64,000 bases of DNA from Halopseudomonas pachastrellae (GCF_900114765.1 NZ_FOUD01000001.1:256003-320002); one strand, 5' to 3'; numbered from the stretch's first letter, positions 19,520-31,795 are shown. Notes: generated from the letters alone by a model not told the origin. Numbers and translations are program-made.

Positions 19520-19784
19520 GGCTCCTCATGGTTGTCTGGCGGCGCAGCGTCTTCAGGCGCGGCGTCCACGTTAACAGGTCACTTGTTCTGTCACTTGTTC
19601 TGAGTGCGGATTTGCCGCTGGGTTCCCGCGGTGCGTCGTCCTGCCGCTGCAGGCCGCCTCGAGGCTCCCTCGTTGGCCAAGTTTCGGGTATATTATGGCG
19701 TTTTTCTTCGGGCGAACGTCGATGCGGTAAAACGCCGCTGCGACAACTGACGCCAAATTTGCCGACCACAGGAAGCACCACACC

Positions 19785-21560
<1,776 letters not shown>

Positions 21561-21569
21561 GTCTGTTAA

Positions 21570-21604
21570 CCCCGGTCACGTTTGCGTGATCGGGGCTGTT
21601 TTAT
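21570..21604 (+). terminator. Hairpin between aspS and yebC
   Basis: CCCCGGTCACG pairs with CGTGATCGGGG (one G-T pair) around TTTG, followed by CTGTTTTA. It lies within the 57-bp gap, so it may end aspS transcripts or only partly reduce read-through into yebC. Confidence 0.65.
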
Positions 21605-21617
21605 CTGGAGTTGTGTT

Positions 21618-22364
21618 ATGGCCGGTCATTCCAAATGGGCCAATATCAAGCACCGCAAGGCTGCGCAGGATGCCAAGCGGGGCAAGATCTTTACCAAGCT
21701 GATTCGCGAATTGACGGTGTCGGCCAAGGTGGGTGGCGGCAATCCTGCCGACAATCCGCGTCTGCGCGCTGCGGTGGACAAGGCGCTGGGCGCCAACATG
21801 ACCCGCGATACCATTGATCGTGCCATCGCCCGTGGTGCCGGCAGCAACGACGCCGACAACATGGAAGAGCTGACCTATGAAGGTTACGGCGCGGGCGGCG
21901 TGGCGGTCTTGGTTGAAGCCATGACCGACAACCGCAATCGCACGGTCAGCGAGGTGCGCCATGCCTTTGGCAAGTGCGGTGGCAATCTGGGCACCGACGG
22001 CTCGGTGGCGTACCTGTTCACCCGTCGCGGTCAGCTTGTCTTTGCCGCGGGCGTGGATGAAGACGCTCTGATGGAGGCGGCGCTGGAGGCTGGTGCTGAG
22101 GATGTTGTCGCCAATGACGATGGCTCCTTTGATGTGTTCACCAGCTTCGAGGAGTTCGGCGCGGTGCGTGACGCACTGGATGCCGCCGGCTTCGCTGCTG
22201 AATCGGCGGATGTGGCTATGATCCCGTCCACTGAAGCTGAGCTGGATCTGGATACTGCGCAGAAGGTGGTCAAGCTGATCGACATGCTGGAAGACCTGGA
22301 TGACGTGCAGAACGTCTATTCCAATGCATCGATCTCCGATGACATCATGGAGCAGTTGGGTTGA
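21618..22364 (+). CDS. yebC: YebC/PmpR-family translation or transcription regulator
   Basis: A 248-residue member of the highly conserved YebC family, starting [20 protein letters not shown]. The middle part includes [16 protein letters not shown] and [21 protein letters not shown]. Members were described as transcription repressors (PmpR of Pseudomonas quorum sensing), and more recently some relatives have been linked to relief of ribosome stalling on proline-rich sequence. The ATG at 21618 follows CTGGAG. Its place before ruvC is the standard arrangement, with a terminator in between. Confidence 0.93.
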   Translation: MAGHSKWANIKHRKAAQDAKRGKIFTKLIRELTVSAKVGGGNPADNPRLRAAVDKALGANMTRDTIDRAIARGAGSNDADNMEELTYEGYGAGGVAVLVEAMTDNRNRTVSEVRHAFGKCGGNLGTDGSVAYLFTRRGQLVFAAGVDEDALMEAALEAGAEDVVANDDGSFDVFTSFEEFGAVRDALDAAGFAAESADVAMIPSTEAELDLDTAQKVVKLIDMLEDLDDVQNVYSNASISDDIMEQLG

Positions 22365-22386
22365 CCCAATGCCGGCTGAGTAAGAG

Positions 22387-22413
22387 AAGGGAGGCGCAGG
22401 CCTCCCTTTTTTC
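22387..22413 (+). terminator. Intrinsic terminator between yebC and ruvC
   Basis: AAGGGAGGC pairs with GCCTCCCTT around a GCAG loop and runs into TTTTTT. Confidence 0.85.
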
Positions 22414-22440
22414 TATAACCCGCACGCTGATGGGGATGAT

Positions 22441-22968
22441 ATGGCGCTGATACTGGGTATCGACCCCGGCTCCCGCATTACCGGTTTTGGCATTGTGCGC
22501 CATGAAGCGGGCCGTCAGGAGTACGTCACCTCGGGGTGTATTCGGGTGGGCGAGGGCGCCTTTCCCGAGCGGCTGCAGAAAATCTTCCACTACCTCTCTG
22601 AGCTGATTGAGCAATATCGCCCGGATGTCGTCAGTATCGAGCAGGTTTTCATGGCGCGTAATCCAGACTCTGCGCTCAAGCTCGGGCAGGCGCGCGGCGC
22701 CGCGATTGTGGCTGCGGTCAATGCCGGCTTGGAGGTGCATGAATACAGCGCGCGCCAGGTCAAGCAGGCAGTGGTGGGAACAGGCGCCGCCGACAAGAAG
22801 CAGGTTCAGCATATGGTCACCCAGTTGCTGGGGCTGGCTGGTACGCCGCAGGCGGACGCCGCCGATGCGCTGGCCATCGCCCTGTGCCATGCGCATATGA
22901 GCGGGGTGCAGCAACAGATGGGTAATGTGGCGCTGGCGGTGCGCGCTGGCCGGGTACGGCGCCGTTAA
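22441..22968 (+). CDS. ruvC: Crossover junction endodeoxyribonuclease RuvC
   Basis: A 175-residue Holliday junction resolvase with an RNase H-like fold. The four acidic catalytic residues are visible at Asp8 (LGIDPGS), Glu67 (VSIEQVF), Asp139 and Asp142 ([14 protein letters not shown]). It nicks the two opposing strands of the junction held by RuvAB. It is followed by ruvA after 23 bp and ruvB, the usual order. Confidence 0.97.
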   Translation: MALILGIDPGSRITGFGIVRHEAGRQEYVTSGCIRVGEGAFPERLQKIFHYLSELIEQYRPDVVSIEQVFMARNPDSALKLGQARGAAIVAAVNAGLEVHEYSARQVKQAVVGTGAADKKQVQHMVTQLLGLAGTPQADAADALAIALCHAHMSGVQQQMGNVALAVRAGRVRRR

Positions 22969-22991
22969 TCGACTACGAAGGAGCAGGGCTG

Positions 22992-23597
22992 GTGATAGGA
23001 CGTTTGAGTGGCGTTTTGCTGGAAAAACAACCGCCGCATATCCTGCTGGATGTGCAGGGCGTCGGCTACGAGCTGGACGCCCCGATGAGTACCTTCTACC
23101 AATTGCCGGCACTGGGCGAGAAGGTCACGCTGCATACGCACATGGTGGTGCGTGAAGATGCCCAGCTGCTCTACGCATTCTCCGACAAGCGCGGGCGTGA
23201 CCTGTTTCGCGAGCTGATCCGGCTAAACGGGGTCGGCCCCAAGCTGGCGCTGGCGCTGATGTCCGGCATGGATGTCGATGAGCTGGTGATGGCGGTACAG
23301 CACCAGGATGTCAGCGCGCTGGTGAAGATACCCGGCGTTGGCAAGAAAACGGCCGAGCGTCTGTTGATCGAGCTGCGTGACCGCTTCAAGGCCTGGGAGG
23401 CGGCGCCGGGCGCCATTACGCTGGCAGGCCCGGTTGTTGGCGGCGGCGTGCCGGTCAAGCCGAGCGCTGATGCTGTCAGTGCGCTGATTGCCCTGGGCTA
23501 CAAGCCGCAGGAGGCCAGCAAGGCGGTGGCGGCGATTGATAAAGATGGCCTCAGCAGTGAAGAGTTGATTCGCCGTGCGCTCAAGGGCATGGTGTAG
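22992..23597 (+). CDS. ruvA: Holliday junction branch-migration protein RuvA
   Basis: A 201-residue protein with three domains: an OB fold ([19 protein letters not shown]), a double helix-hairpin-helix region ([15 protein letters not shown] and [16 protein letters not shown]), and the C-terminal RuvB-binding three-helix domain ([17 protein letters not shown]). Start is a GTG at 22992 after GGAGCAGGGCTG. It binds the four-way junction as a tetramer and loads RuvB. Confidence 0.96.
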   Translation: MIGRLSGVLLEKQPPHILLDVQGVGYELDAPMSTFYQLPALGEKVTLHTHMVVREDAQLLYAFSDKRGRDLFRELIRLNGVGPKLALALMSGMDVDELVMAVQHQDVSALVKIPGVGKKTAERLLIELRDRFKAWEAAPGAITLAGPVVGGGVPVKPSADAVSALIALGYKPQEASKAVAAIDKDGLSSEELIRRALKGMV

Positions 23598-23643
23598 GGC
23601 GTTCCGTGCCGGAGGCATTGCTTCCTTTATTGATGGATAAGAC

Positions 23644-24705
23644 ATGCTGGAAGAAGATCGCCTGATTGCGGCAACGCCCAGGCAGCAGGAAGAAGTTATC
23701 GATCGGGCGATTCGCCCACTGAAGCTGACCGACTATATAGGTCAGCCGACGGTACGCGAGCAGATGGAGCTGTTCATCAAGGCGGCCAGAGGGCGCGGTG
23801 AGGCGCTGGACCACGTGCTGATCTTTGGTCCGCCCGGCCTGGGCAAAACCACCCTCGCCAACATCATCGCCCAAGAAATGGGCGCCAAGATCAAAAGCAC
23901 ATCCGGCCCGGTGCTTGAGCGCGCTGGTGATCTGGCTGCGCTGCTGACCAATCTGGAAGCGGGTGATGTGCTCTTTGTTGATGAGATTCATCGCCTGTCC
24001 CCCGTTGTTGAAGAGATTCTCTATCCGGCGATGGAGGACTACCAGCTCGACATCATGATTGGTGAGGGCCCGGCCGCGCGCTCGATCAAACTGGACCTCC
24101 CTCCCTTTACCCTGGTCGGTGCCACCACCCGCGCCGGCATGCTGACCAACCCCCTGCGTGATCGCTTCGGTATCGTTCAGCGTCTGGAGTTCTACTCGGT
24201 TGCGGATCTGTCCACCATCGTGGCGCGTTCGGCCGGGATTCTCGGTTTGCAGATGGATGACGGCGGCGCCCGTGAGATCGCGCGCCGCTCACGCGGTACG
24301 CCGCGAATTGCCAATCGCCTGCTGCGCCGAGTGCGCGACTTCGCCGAGGTGCGCAGCGCCGGCGTGATCAGCAGTGAGGTGGCCGATCAGGCGTTGAACC
24401 TGCTGGATGTGGATGAGCAGGGCTTTGATCATATGGACCGCCGCCTGCTGCTGACCATGATCGACAAATTCGACGGTGGCCCGGTGGGTGTCGACAACCT
24501 CGCCGCGTCCATCAGCGAAGAGCGTCATACCATCGAGGATGTGCTGGAACCCTACCTGATTCAGCAGGGTTTCATCATGCGCACCCCGCGCGGCCGGGTG
24601 GTCACCCGTCATGCCTATCAGCATTTTGGCCTGAACCTGCCAGCCCGCATGAGCCGTGCCTCTGCGGACCTGTTCGACGATCCGAATGCGCCGGATTCGC
24701 CCTGA
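23644..24705 (+). CDS. ruvB: Holliday junction branch-migration ATPase RuvB
   Basis: A 353-residue AAA+ motor. The N-terminus [20 protein letters not shown] is typical. Walker A is [12 protein letters not shown], Walker [13 protein letters not shown], sensor 1 LVGATTRAG and the arginine finger region [13 protein letters not shown], ending with the winged-helix domain ([14 protein letters not shown]). It drives branch migration on RuvA-bound junctions. Confidence 0.97.
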   Translation: MLEEDRLIAATPRQQEEVIDRAIRPLKLTDYIGQPTVREQMELFIKAARGRGEALDHVLIFGPPGLGKTTLANIIAQEMGAKIKSTSGPVLERAGDLAALLTNLEAGDVLFVDEIHRLSPVVEEILYPAMEDYQLDIMIGEGPAARSIKLDLPPFTLVGATTRAGMLTNPLRDRFGIVQRLEFYSVADLSTIVARSAGILGLQMDDGGAREIARRSRGTPRIANRLLRRVRDFAEVRSAGVISSEVADQALNLLDVDEQGFDHMDRRLLLTMIDKFDGGPVGVDNLAASISEERHTIEDVLEPYLIQQGFIMRTPRGRVVTRHAYQHFGLNLPARMSRASADLFDDPNAPDSP

Positions 24706-24766
24706 AAAATATTTTTGCAAATAGCGAGTAAACCCACTATGCAAAACCCCAGCTTGGCTCTACATT

Positions 24767-25201
24767 ATGCGCGTTGAACGTTCTGGGCCGCCGTTCGAGC
24801 TGAAAGCCCGCGTCTACTTTGAAGATACCGATGCCGGCGGCATCGTCTACTACGTCAATTACCTGAAGTTTATGGAGCGTGCGCGGACGGAGCTGGTCCG
24901 CACTCTCGGCTTTGATCAAAGCGCTCTGCAGAGAGAAAACGTCATTTTTGTTGTGCACTCTGTCACGGCACGCTATCACGCGCCTGCACGCCTGGACGAT
25001 GAACTTGTCGTAACTGCGACTGTCTTGGAAACCAAGCGAGCAAGTATTCGTTTCCGCCAGAGCGTAACTCGGGCGGGAGATTTGTTGTGTGAGGGTGATG
25101 TGCTGGTCGCCTGTGTGAGTGCTGATCAGTACCGTCCCCGGGCCATTCCGGACAAGTTGCGTGACGCATTCCGTAGCAGTGGCCCTGGGCGTGACGAGTA
25201 A
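24767..25201 (+). CDS. ybgC: YbgC-type acyl-CoA thioesterase of the Tol-Pal cluster
   Basis: A 144-residue hotdog-fold thioesterase. The family signature [20 protein letters not shown] contains the catalytic Asp, followed by ERARTELVR. YbgC hydrolyses acyl-CoA or acyl-ACP and has been linked to phospholipid metabolism at the cell envelope. First gene of the tol-pal operon, 38 bp upstream of tolQ. Confidence 0.94.
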   Translation: MRVERSGPPFELKARVYFEDTDAGGIVYYVNYLKFMERARTELVRTLGFDQSALQRENVIFVVHSVTARYHAPARLDDELVVTATVLETKRASIRFRQSVTRAGDLLCEGDVLVACVSADQYRPRAIPDKLRDAFRSSGPGRDE

Positions 25202-25239
25202 ACCGAAAGATCGTATGAGATTGCGAGGAGTAGCAAAGC

Positions 25240-25926
25240 GTGCAGGCTGATCAAATGTCGATATGGCACCTGGTGTCCGGCGCAAGTGTGCTGGTGCAAC
25301 TGGTGATGCTGACCCTGCTGGCAGCATCGGTAGTGTCGTGGGTAATGATCTTTCAGCGCAGCAGTGTCATGCGCTCGGCAAAAAATGCCCTGGACGATTT
25401 TGAAGACCGTTTCTGGTCTGGTGTGGACCTGTCCCAGCTGTATCGCCAGGTGACGGGCTCGCCGGACGAGAACTCTGGCCTGGAGCAGATCTTTCGCGCC
25501 GGCTTCAAGGAATTTTCGCGCATGCGTCAGCAGTCCGGTGTAGACCCGGACGCGGTGATGGATGCGGTGCAGCGCTCGATGCGCGTAGCGATTTCGCGTG
25601 AGGAAGAAAAGCTGGAGCAACACCTGCCGTTCCTGGCGACCGTAGGCTCGACCAGCCCTTATGTCGGCCTGTTCGGTACCGTGTGGGGCATCATGAACTC
25701 GTTCCGCGGCCTGGCCACGGTTCAGCAGGCAACGCTGGCAACGGTAGCGCCGGGTATCGCTGAGGCATTGGTGGCCACGGCCATTGGTCTGTTTGCTGCG
25801 ATTCCGGCGGTGGTTGCCTACAACCGTTTCTCGGCTCGCTCGGAAATGTTGATTGGCCGGTATTACACCTTTGCTGAAGAGTTTTCCAGCATCCTGCATC
25901 GCCGCGTTCACGCGCGCGAGGAGTAA
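25240..25926 (+). CDS. tolQ: Tol-Pal proton channel subunit TolQ
   Basis: A 228-residue inner-membrane protein with three helices. The first lies at residues ~17-37 (LVQLVMLTLLAASVVSWVMI), and the second and third are in the MotA/ExbB domain (LPFLATVGSTSPYVGLFGTV and ATAIGLFAAIPAVVAYNRFS). With TolR it conducts protons to energise TolA. The start is the GTG at 25240, nine bases after GCGAGGAG; an ATG five codons later is too far from that site. Confidence 0.95.
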   Translation: MQADQMSIWHLVSGASVLVQLVMLTLLAASVVSWVMIFQRSSVMRSAKNALDDFEDRFWSGVDLSQLYRQVTGSPDENSGLEQIFRAGFKEFSRMRQQSGVDPDAVMDAVQRSMRVAISREEEKLEQHLPFLATVGSTSPYVGLFGTVWGIMNSFRGLATVQQATLATVAPGIAEALVATAIGLFAAIPAVVAYNRFSARSEMLIGRYYTFAEEFSSILHRRVHAREE

Positions 25927-25938
25927 GCGGAGGCCGCT

Positions 25939-26391
25939 ATGAGCATGCATATGCACAGGCGTCGCGAGAAGCGTAAACCGGTCGCAGAAATGAACGTGGT
26001 GCCTTACATCGACGTGATGCTGGTACTGCTGGTGATTTTCATGGTGACCGCGCCAATGTTGAACCAGGGCGTCAAGGTTGACCTGCCGCAAGTGTCCAGC
26101 GAAGTGCTGCCCAGCGACAGCAATCAGCAGGTGCTGACCTTGTCCGTGCTGGCCGATGGCACCTATTACTGGAACTTGGGCGAGGCGGTGGACACGGAGA
26201 ACCACTCCGACAGCGCTGTCTCTCTGGAGGCGATGACCGAAGGTGTGACCAAGATCATGCGTGCCAAGCCCGATACGCTGGTGTACATCCGTGGTGACAA
26301 GAACGCCAATTACGGCGTGGTCGTGACCGCCATGGGCGCCCTGCAGCAAGCGGGTGTGCCCAACGTAGGCTTGATTACCGAGGCGCCGTGA
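25939..26391 (+). CDS. tolR: Tol-Pal proton channel subunit TolR
   Basis: A 150-residue single-helix protein. The helix (VVPYIDVMLVLLVIFMVTAP) carries the essential Asp that takes part in proton translocation, and a periplasmic ExbD-like domain follows (VYIRGDKNANYGVVVTAMGA). Starts 12 bp after tolQ and overlaps tolA by 4 bp. Confidence 0.96.
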   Translation: MSMHMHRRREKRKPVAEMNVVPYIDVMLVLLVIFMVTAPMLNQGVKVDLPQVSSEVLPSDSNQQVLTLSVLADGTYYWNLGEAVDTENHSDSAVSLEAMTEGVTKIMRAKPDTLVYIRGDKNANYGVVVTAMGALQQAGVPNVGLITEAP

Positions 26392-27428
26392 GCACGCGAT
26401 ATCAATACCGACCGGCAGCCTCGGAGCGTTATTCGTCCCCGCTGCTGAAGGCGGTGGGACTGCACCTGTTGGTGGCGATTCTGCTGTTCGCCTCGTTCAG
26501 CAGTGCGCCGGAATTCGAGCCGGCCAGGCCGATCGTGCAGGCGACGTTGGTGCAACTGGACTCGATGAGTCCCAGCACGACACCGACCGATCAGAAGATC
26601 GCCGGCGAGGCGCAGCAATCGCGCTCGCCGCGCGCAGATGAAGAAGCGCTGGAGAAGCAGCGCGAACAGCAGCAGGCTGCCGAGGCGGCCAGGGCTGCCC
26701 AGGCAGAGCAGGCGCGTCAGGCCGAAGCCGAGGCGCAGCGTAAGGCTGCAGAGGCTGAGCGCCAGGCAGAGGCAGAAGCCGAGCAGAAAGCCGCCGATGC
26801 TGCAGCTGCCGCTGAACGCCGGCAGGCTGAAGAAGCGAGAAAAGCCGCAGAGGCGCAGGCCGCCCGCGAGCGCGCCGCCGCCGAGGCAGAGCGCAAGAAG
26901 GCTGAGGAAGAGGCGCGTCGCAAAGCGCAGGAAGAGGCCCGGCGCAAGGCGGCAGAAGAGGCTGAACGCAAGGCTGCGCAAGAAGCTGAGCGTCGCCGCG
27001 AGCAAGAACGTGTCGCCCGTGAGCAGCGTGAGCGAGAGGCTGCCAAGGCCAGCGCGCTGAACGAGCTGCTCGGTGAAGAGACTGAGTATCAGCAGGCGCA
27101 GGCTGATCGCATTGGCGACCAGGTAGCAGCCAGCTATGACGATGTTATTCGTCGTTACGTGAGTCAGCAGTGGCGCCGCCCGCCGACTGCACGCAACGGC
27201 ATGGTGGTGGAAGTGCGTCTGAGTATGTTGCCGACAGGGCAGATCACCGATGCGGTGGTGATTCGCTCAAGCGGCGACCCGGGTTTTGATCAGTCTGCCG
27301 TGCAGGCGGTGAAGAACGTGGGGCGCATCCCGGAAATGCAGCAACTGTCGAGCGAGAACCCTGCGGAGTTCAATCGCCTGTACCGTCAGCGTAACCTGCG
27401 CTTCAGACCAGAGGATCTGTCATTCTGA
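26388..27428 (+). CDS. tolA: Tol-Pal energy-transducing protein TolA
   Basis: A 346-residue protein that spans the periplasm. An N-terminal helix (residues ~24-42, [17 protein letters not shown]) anchors it to TolQR. Residues ~80-225 form a very long Ala/Glu/Lys/Arg-rich helix (domain II, with many EAERKAA-like repeats), and the C-terminal ~110 residues form domain III, which contacts TolB/Pal ([38 protein letters not shown]). Start is a GTG at 26388 inside the tolR stop. tolB follows with a one-base overlap. Confidence 0.95.
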   Translation: MSTRYQYRPAASERYSSPLLKAVGLHLLVAILLFASFSSAPEFEPARPIVQATLVQLDSMSPSTTPTDQKIAGEAQQSRSPRADEEALEKQREQQQAAEAARAAQAEQARQAEAEAQRKAAEAERQAEAEAEQKAADAAAAAERRQAEEARKAAEAQAARERAAAEAERKKAEEEARRKAQEEARRKAAEEAERKAAQEAERRREQERVAREQREREAAKASALNELLGEETEYQQAQADRIGDQVAASYDDVIRRYVSQQWRRPPTARNGMVVEVRLSMLPTGQITDAVVIRSSGDPGFDQSAVQAVKNVGRIPEMQQLSSENPAEFNRLYRQRNLRFRPEDLSF

Positions 27429-28729
27429 TGAAAAGACTGAGTCAAGTATTTGCGGGCATTATTGCCCTGTGCGTGAGCCAGCTGCTGCTGGCCCAGGATG
27501 CCATTGAAATTACCAAGGGTACCGACAAGGCTACGCCGATTGCGGTAGTACCCTTCGGTTGGCAGGGCAGTGCGCCGCTGCCTGAGGATATGGCGCAGAT
27601 CGTCGGTAATGACCTGCGCAACAGTGGCATGTTTGCGCCGCTGGAGCGTAACAACATGCTGAGCTATCCGGTGCGCGGTGAAGAGATCAATGCCCGCGAC
27701 TGGCGCATGATTGGTGCCGATTACGTGGTAGTAGGGCAGGTGAACAGTACCGGTGGCGAGAACCTGGATCTCACCTATAGTCTGTACAGCGTGGCGCGGG
27801 AAGAAGTGCTGCTGTTGCGTTCGATCAGCGGCACCCGTACCCAGTTGCGCGATATCGCCCATCACCTGAGCGACGAGGTATTCAAGGAGCTGACCGGCAT
27901 CCAGGGCGCCTTCAATACCAAGCTTTTGTATGTTGCGGCTGAGCGCTTCTCGGTCGACAACACCCGTTACACCCTGCAGCGCAGCGATTACGACGGCGCG
28001 CGCGCAGTGACGCTGCTGCAGTCACGTGAGCCGATTCTGAGCCCGAGCTACTCGCCGGACGGTGAGCGCATTGCCTATGTGTCCTTTGAGTCGCGCCGGC
28101 CCGAGATTTATGTGCACTACATTCGCACCGGTCGCCGTGAGCGGGTGAGCAGCTTTGAAGGGTTAAATGGCGCGCCTGCCTGGTCTCCGGACGGCAATCG
28201 CCTGGCCTTTGTGCTGTCGCGAGACGGCAACCCCGAAATCTATGTGATGGAGTTGGCTAGCAAGCAGCTGCGTCGTGTTACCAATCATTTCGCGATTGAT
28301 ACAGAGCCGACCTGGATGGATAACAATACGATCGTGTTCACCTCCGATCGCGGCGGCCGCCCACAAATTTATAAGCAGAGTCTTGGCTCTGGCTCGCCTG
28401 AGCGCCTGACCTTTGTTGGCAACTACAATGCCAACGCCAAGCTGTCCGTTGATGGCCGTACCATGGTTATGGTGCACCGTCAGGAGGGCTACCGTAATTT
28501 TCAGATTGCCACGCAGGATCTTGAGCGCGGGAATTTGAGAGTTTTAACAGAAACGTCGCTGGATGAGTCGCCAACCGTCTCACCCAATGGCGCTATGTTA
28601 ATTTATGCTACCCGTCAACAGGGACGGGGCGTACTCATGCTGGTATCTACAAACGGGCGTGCGCGGTCGGAGATTCCGACACAGTTCACCGACCTGCGCG
28701 TACCTTCATGGTCCCCATACCTGCCATAG
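27428..28729 (+). CDS. tolB: Tol-Pal periplasmic protein TolB
   Basis: A 433-residue periplasmic protein with a signal peptide (cleavage near [10 protein letters not shown]), an N-terminal alpha/beta domain that contacts TolA, and a six-bladed beta propeller that binds Pal (repeated [20 protein letters not shown] and [10 protein letters not shown] units). It links the energised inner-membrane complex to Pal during envelope constriction. Its start overlaps tolA by one base (TGATG). Confidence 0.96.
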   Translation: MKRLSQVFAGIIALCVSQLLLAQDAIEITKGTDKATPIAVVPFGWQGSAPLPEDMAQIVGNDLRNSGMFAPLERNNMLSYPVRGEEINARDWRMIGADYVVVGQVNSTGGENLDLTYSLYSVAREEVLLLRSISGTRTQLRDIAHHLSDEVFKELTGIQGAFNTKLLYVAAERFSVDNTRYTLQRSDYDGARAVTLLQSREPILSPSYSPDGERIAYVSFESRRPEIYVHYIRTGRRERVSSFEGLNGAPAWSPDGNRLAFVLSRDGNPEIYVMELASKQLRRVTNHFAIDTEPTWMDNNTIVFTSDRGGRPQIYKQSLGSGSPERLTFVGNYNANAKLSVDGRTMVMVHRQEGYRNFQIATQDLERGNLRVLTETSLDESPTVSPNGAMLIYATRQQGRGVLMLVSTNGRARSEIPTQFTDLRVPSWSPYLP

Positions 28730-28769
28730 GGCGCACCAACACTAAACCATATGGGGTTAATAGGAGTTC

Positions 28770-29279
28770 ATGATGCAAGTTATCAAGTTTGGCAAAGCCG
28801 CTGCTCTGGTTGTCGCGTTCGGCGTGGTTGTAGGCTGTTCCTCCAAGGGTGGCGACACCTCTGGCGCTGGTGCAGTTGACCCGAACGCAGGCTACGGCGC
28901 TGGTACTTCCGGTGCAGGTTCCAACAGCGGCATGAACAGCGAAGAAGCTGCTCTGCGCGCTATCACTACCTTCTACTTCGAGTACGACAGCTCCGAGCTG
29001 AAGCCGGAAGCCATGCGCGCTCTGGACGTTCACGCCAAGGACCTGAAGTCCGCTGGCAACCGTGTTGTCCTGGAAGGTCACACTGACGAGCGTGGCACTC
29101 GCGAGTACAACATGGCTCTGGGCGAGCGTCGTGCTGCTTCCGTTCAGCGTTACCTGGTTCTGCAGGGTGTGTCCCCGGCTCAACTGGAACTGGTATCCTA
29201 CGGTGAAGAGAAGCCGGCAGCGATGGGTTCCAGCGAGGAAGCCATGGCTCAGAACCGCCGCGTAGAGCTGCGCAAGTAA
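28770..29279 (+). CDS. pal: Peptidoglycan-associated lipoprotein Pal (OprL)
   Basis: A 169-residue outer-membrane lipoprotein. The signal peptide ends VVVGC (lipobox), followed by a Gly/Ala/Ser-rich linker. The OmpA-like domain (residues ~62-169) begins [16 protein letters not shown] and carries [16 protein letters not shown], whose Asp and Arg bind diaminopimelate in peptidoglycan. The base use here is smoother than in the neighbouring genes, as expected for a highly expressed gene. Confidence 0.97.
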   Translation: MMQVIKFGKAAALVVAFGVVVGCSSKGGDTSGAGAVDPNAGYGAGTSGAGSNSGMNSEEAALRAITTFYFEYDSSELKPEAMRALDVHAKDLKSAGNRVVLEGHTDERGTREYNMALGERRAASVQRYLVLQGVSPAQLELVSYGEEKPAAMGSSEEAMAQNRRVELRK

Positions 29280-29292
29280 GAGACGAGGTCGT

Positions 29293-30075
29293 ATGAAGGG
29301 TTACAGAGGAGTACTGGTTGCCTTTGCCCTGTCGCCATTGGCGGCAATGGCACAGGTTCCAGTGATGGAAGGCAGTTCGAACAATGGCTCGAATGCCGTG
29401 TATCAGGGCTCCTCGGTGACCCAGCAGACCCAGGCTGGCCTTTCCAGTGAAGGCCAGCTGTTTCAGCAGCTCTATCAGTTGCAGCAGGAAGTAACGCTGC
29501 TGCGTGGCATGCTCGAAGAGCAGAGCTACAAGATCAAGCAGATGGAACAGGATCAGCTTGACCGTTACAAAGATATCGACAGCCGTCTGTCTGGCATGAA
29601 CAGCGCACCTGCTTCGGGCAGTGGCGGGGCAAGCCCTGACGTTGCTGACACTCAGGAGCCCGCCGCCAATGCCGGAGCTTCTGCCGCGCCGCCGGACCCG
29701 GAGCGCGAAAAACTGATGTACGACGCGTCCTTTGATCTGGTCAAGGCGCGCGATTTTGAAAAGGCCGCGCAGGCCTTTACCGCATTCCTGCGCCGTTACC
29801 CCGACAGTCAGTACGCGGGTAATGCGCAATACTGGCTGGGTGAAGTGTATCTGGTCCAATCTGACCTTGAGTCCGCCGGCCGGGCCTTTGCTCAGGTCAT
29901 CAGCCGCTATCCCGACCACCGCAAGGAGTCGGACGCGATGTACAAGCTCGGTGATGTCGAGCGCCGCCTGGGTAGGGACGACAAGGCGCGCGAGCTGTTT
30001 CAGCAGGTCATCAGCAAGTACCCTGACTCCTCTGCCGCGCAGCTGGCCGGGCGCGAGCTCAGCAGCCTGAACTGA
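29293..30075 (+). CDS. cpoB: Cell division coordinator CpoB (YbgF)
   Basis: A 260-residue periplasmic protein with a signal peptide ending LAAMAQVP. The N-terminal third holds a trimeric coiled coil (GQLFQQLYQLQQEVTLLRGM), then a linker rich in Ala/Ser/Gly, and C-terminal TPR repeats (AFTAFLRRYPDSQYAGNAQY, AFAQVISRYPDHRKESDAMY and a third). CpoB ties Tol-Pal constriction to peptidoglycan synthesis by PBP1B. Last gene of the tol-pal operon; a hairpin follows. Confidence 0.93.
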   Translation: MKGYRGVLVAFALSPLAAMAQVPVMEGSSNNGSNAVYQGSSVTQQTQAGLSSEGQLFQQLYQLQQEVTLLRGMLEEQSYKIKQMEQDQLDRYKDIDSRLSGMNSAPASGSGGASPDVADTQEPAANAGASAAPPDPEREKLMYDASFDLVKARDFEKAAQAFTAFLRRYPDSQYAGNAQYWLGEVYLVQSDLESAGRAFAQVISRYPDHRKESDAMYKLGDVERRLGRDDKARELFQQVISKYPDSSAAQLAGRELSSLN

Positions 30076-30082
30076 TCTTCCG

Positions 30083-30110
30083 CCGGGGGCTTTTGCCCCC
30101 GGTTTAGGTT
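30083..30110 (+). terminator. Terminator after cpoB
   Basis: CCGGGGGC pairs with GCCCCCGG around TTTT, followed by TTTAGGTTT. It separates the tol-pal operon from queC. Confidence 0.75.
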
Positions 30111-30126
30111 TCTATCGAGTGCTCCC

Positions 30127-30819
30127 ATGTCTGCCAAGCCTGATTCCTCTGCCCGCGCCGTCGTACTGCTGTCTGGCGGGCTGGACTCGGCGACGGTGCT
30201 GGCCATGGCGCAGGCCGAGGGCCTGGCCTGTTACACCATGAGTTTCGACTACGGCCAGCGTCATCGGGCGGAGCTGGCAGCAGCCGAGCGTGTGGCGAGC
30301 GCTGCCGGTGTGATCGAGCACAAGGTGATCGATATGAACCTCAACGGTATCGGCGGTTCGGCGTTGACCGACGACACTATTGCCGTGCCCGAGGGACCCC
30401 AGCAGGGTATTCCGGTCACCTACGTGCCGGCACGCAATACGCTGTTTCTCGCCCTTGCTCTGGGTTGGGCAGAGGTGCTGGAGGCGCGAGATATCTACAT
30501 TGGCGTTAACGCGGTGGATTACTCGGGATACCCCGACTGCCGCCCGGCCTTTGTGGAGGCCTTTGAGCGGCTGGCCAACCTGGCGACACGTGCCGGAGTG
30601 GAGGGCGAGGGATTTCGTATCCGGGCGCCGTTGCAGCACTTGAGCAAGGCGCAGATCATTCAGGCCGGCCAGGCGCTGGGCGTCGACTACAGCCAGACGG
30701 TGTCCTGCTATCAGGCGGATGAGCAGGGGCGCGCCTGTGGCGTTTGCGACAGCTGCCGCCTGCGCGCTGCGGGTTTTGCTGCTGCCGGCGTACCCGATGC
30801 GACCCGCTATCAGCGTTAA
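30127..30819 (+). CDS. queC: 7-cyano-7-deazaguanine synthase
   Basis: A 230-residue ATP-dependent enzyme that turns 7-carboxy-7-deazaguanine into preQ0 for queuosine. The N-terminal PP-loop [15 protein letters not shown] binds ATP, and the C-terminal zinc site is formed by Cys residues in [20 protein letters not shown]. In related pseudomonads queE lies just upstream of queC, but here queC follows cpoB directly with no queE in the 51-bp gap. Confidence 0.95.
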   Translation: MSAKPDSSARAVVLLSGGLDSATVLAMAQAEGLACYTMSFDYGQRHRAELAAAERVASAAGVIEHKVIDMNLNGIGGSALTDDTIAVPEGPQQGIPVTYVPARNTLFLALALGWAEVLEARDIYIGVNAVDYSGYPDCRPAFVEAFERLANLATRAGVEGEGFRIRAPLQHLSKAQIIQAGQALGVDYSQTVSCYQADEQGRACGVCDSCRLRAAGFAAAGVPDATRYQR

Positions 30820-30844
30820 ATTTTGCGCAAATGCAAAAAAAGGC

Positions 30845-30872
30845 TTGAGTTTCCTCTGTAAATCAGTAGTAT
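30845..30872 (+). promoter_or_regulatory. Candidate sigma-70 promoter of tRNA-Lys
   Basis: TTGAGT (30845-30850) and TAGTAT (30867-30872) are 16 bp apart, with a GC-rich discriminator-like GCGCGC next, as expected for a stringently controlled stable-RNA promoter. The tRNA begins 18 bases downstream. Confidence 0.5.
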
Positions 30873-30889
30873 AGCGCGCTTCCAGCAGG

Positions 30890-30965
30890 GGGTCGTTAGC
30901 TCAGTTGGTAGAGCAGTTGGCTTTTAACCAATTGGTCGTAGGTTCGAATCCTACACGACCCACCA
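30890..30965 (+). tRNA. tRNA-Lys (anticodon TTT)
   Basis: 76 nt with encoded CCA. The acceptor GGGTCGT pairs with ACGACCC, the D arm has AGCTCAGTTGGTAGAGC, the anticodon loop is CTTTTAA with anticodon TTT, and the T arm contains GGTTCGAATCC. All four stems are intact. Confidence 0.97.
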
Positions 30966-31039
30966 CTCTGGAATCCCTCTTCGGCCGTCCCTGGCCTCAG
31001 TGTTTTGTCGCTTCCTATCTCGGTGTTTTCCTCAGGCAG

Positions 31040-31657
31040 TTATCCGTTTTCTGGAATAACGTATCCGCCGTCCAGCGGTTGCCACCATAGTTCCATGAAA
31101 AAGAACCCTGATGTCAGTACGACCAGGACTGCGGCCGCCAGAATGCAGGTGGCGTAGAAGCGCTCCTGATCATTGCGCTTGAGTTGCATGTAGCCTGGCA
31201 GCCCACGATAGAGCAGCAGAATGCTGCAAAGTGCGCCCAGTGCCAGCGCAGGTATCAGTAGCCAGCGCCCCGGCAGAATGCTGATTACGCCCGCCAGTAG
31301 CAGTGGGATGGCAAGTACCGTGGTGAAGGTTGCTGCAATGGTAAAAGCCGGCCGCTGATCGGTGCGAAACAGGACCCAGCGCGTTGCCAGGGCGCTCAGT
31401 AGTACGCTGGTCAGGCAGGTGAGGTACAGCATCAATGCCAGCAAGCCTGCGCTAGTGCTGCTGAGCTGGCGCTCCTGGTTCGAGCCGAACAGACTCCAGC
31501 CCACATCGGTTGCGCCAACATAGACGCAGAGTGCGGGTAGCAGGGGCAGTAGGATGAGTGTGGGCACAAAGCTCCACGGATGGCGGTTGGCATGCTCGCG
31601 GATCGGGCTCCATCCGCGTGAGGGTGATGAGATAAGCCCTGGGATCAAATGAATCAT
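31040..31657 (-). CDS. Yip1-family membrane protein
   Basis: A 205-residue inner-membrane protein with five predicted helices, among them FVPTLILLPLLPALCVYVG and LLALMLYLTCLTSVLLSAL, and a last one TCILAAAVLVVLTSGFFFM. The cytoplasmic N-terminus holds the Yip1-type PGLISSPSRGWSPIRE. Start at 31657 is set by AGGAGG seven bases upstream; an earlier ATG has no ribosome site. Function in bacteria is unknown. It lies convergent to tRNA-Lys and divergent from nadA. Confidence 0.75.
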   Translation of the reverse strand: MIHLIPGLISSPSRGWSPIREHANRHPWSFVPTLILLPLLPALCVYVGATDVGWSLFGSNQERQLSSTSAGLLALMLYLTCLTSVLLSALATRWVLFRTDQRPAFTIAATFTTVLAIPLLLAGVISILPGRWLLIPALALGALCSILLLYRGLPGYMQLKRNDQERFYATCILAAAVLVVLTSGFFFMELWWQPLDGGYVIPENG

Positions 31658-31795
31658 GTCAGGCCTCCTCTTGGGGGACGAGTTTTGGTACTGCAGACGG
31701 TTGACTGGCCTGAAGCGCGATGGGTTCATTTTTGCGTGGGCCGCGCGGCCGGCATGCTACAATCGCCCGTTCCGTTGTTCCTGATGGGTTGAAAC

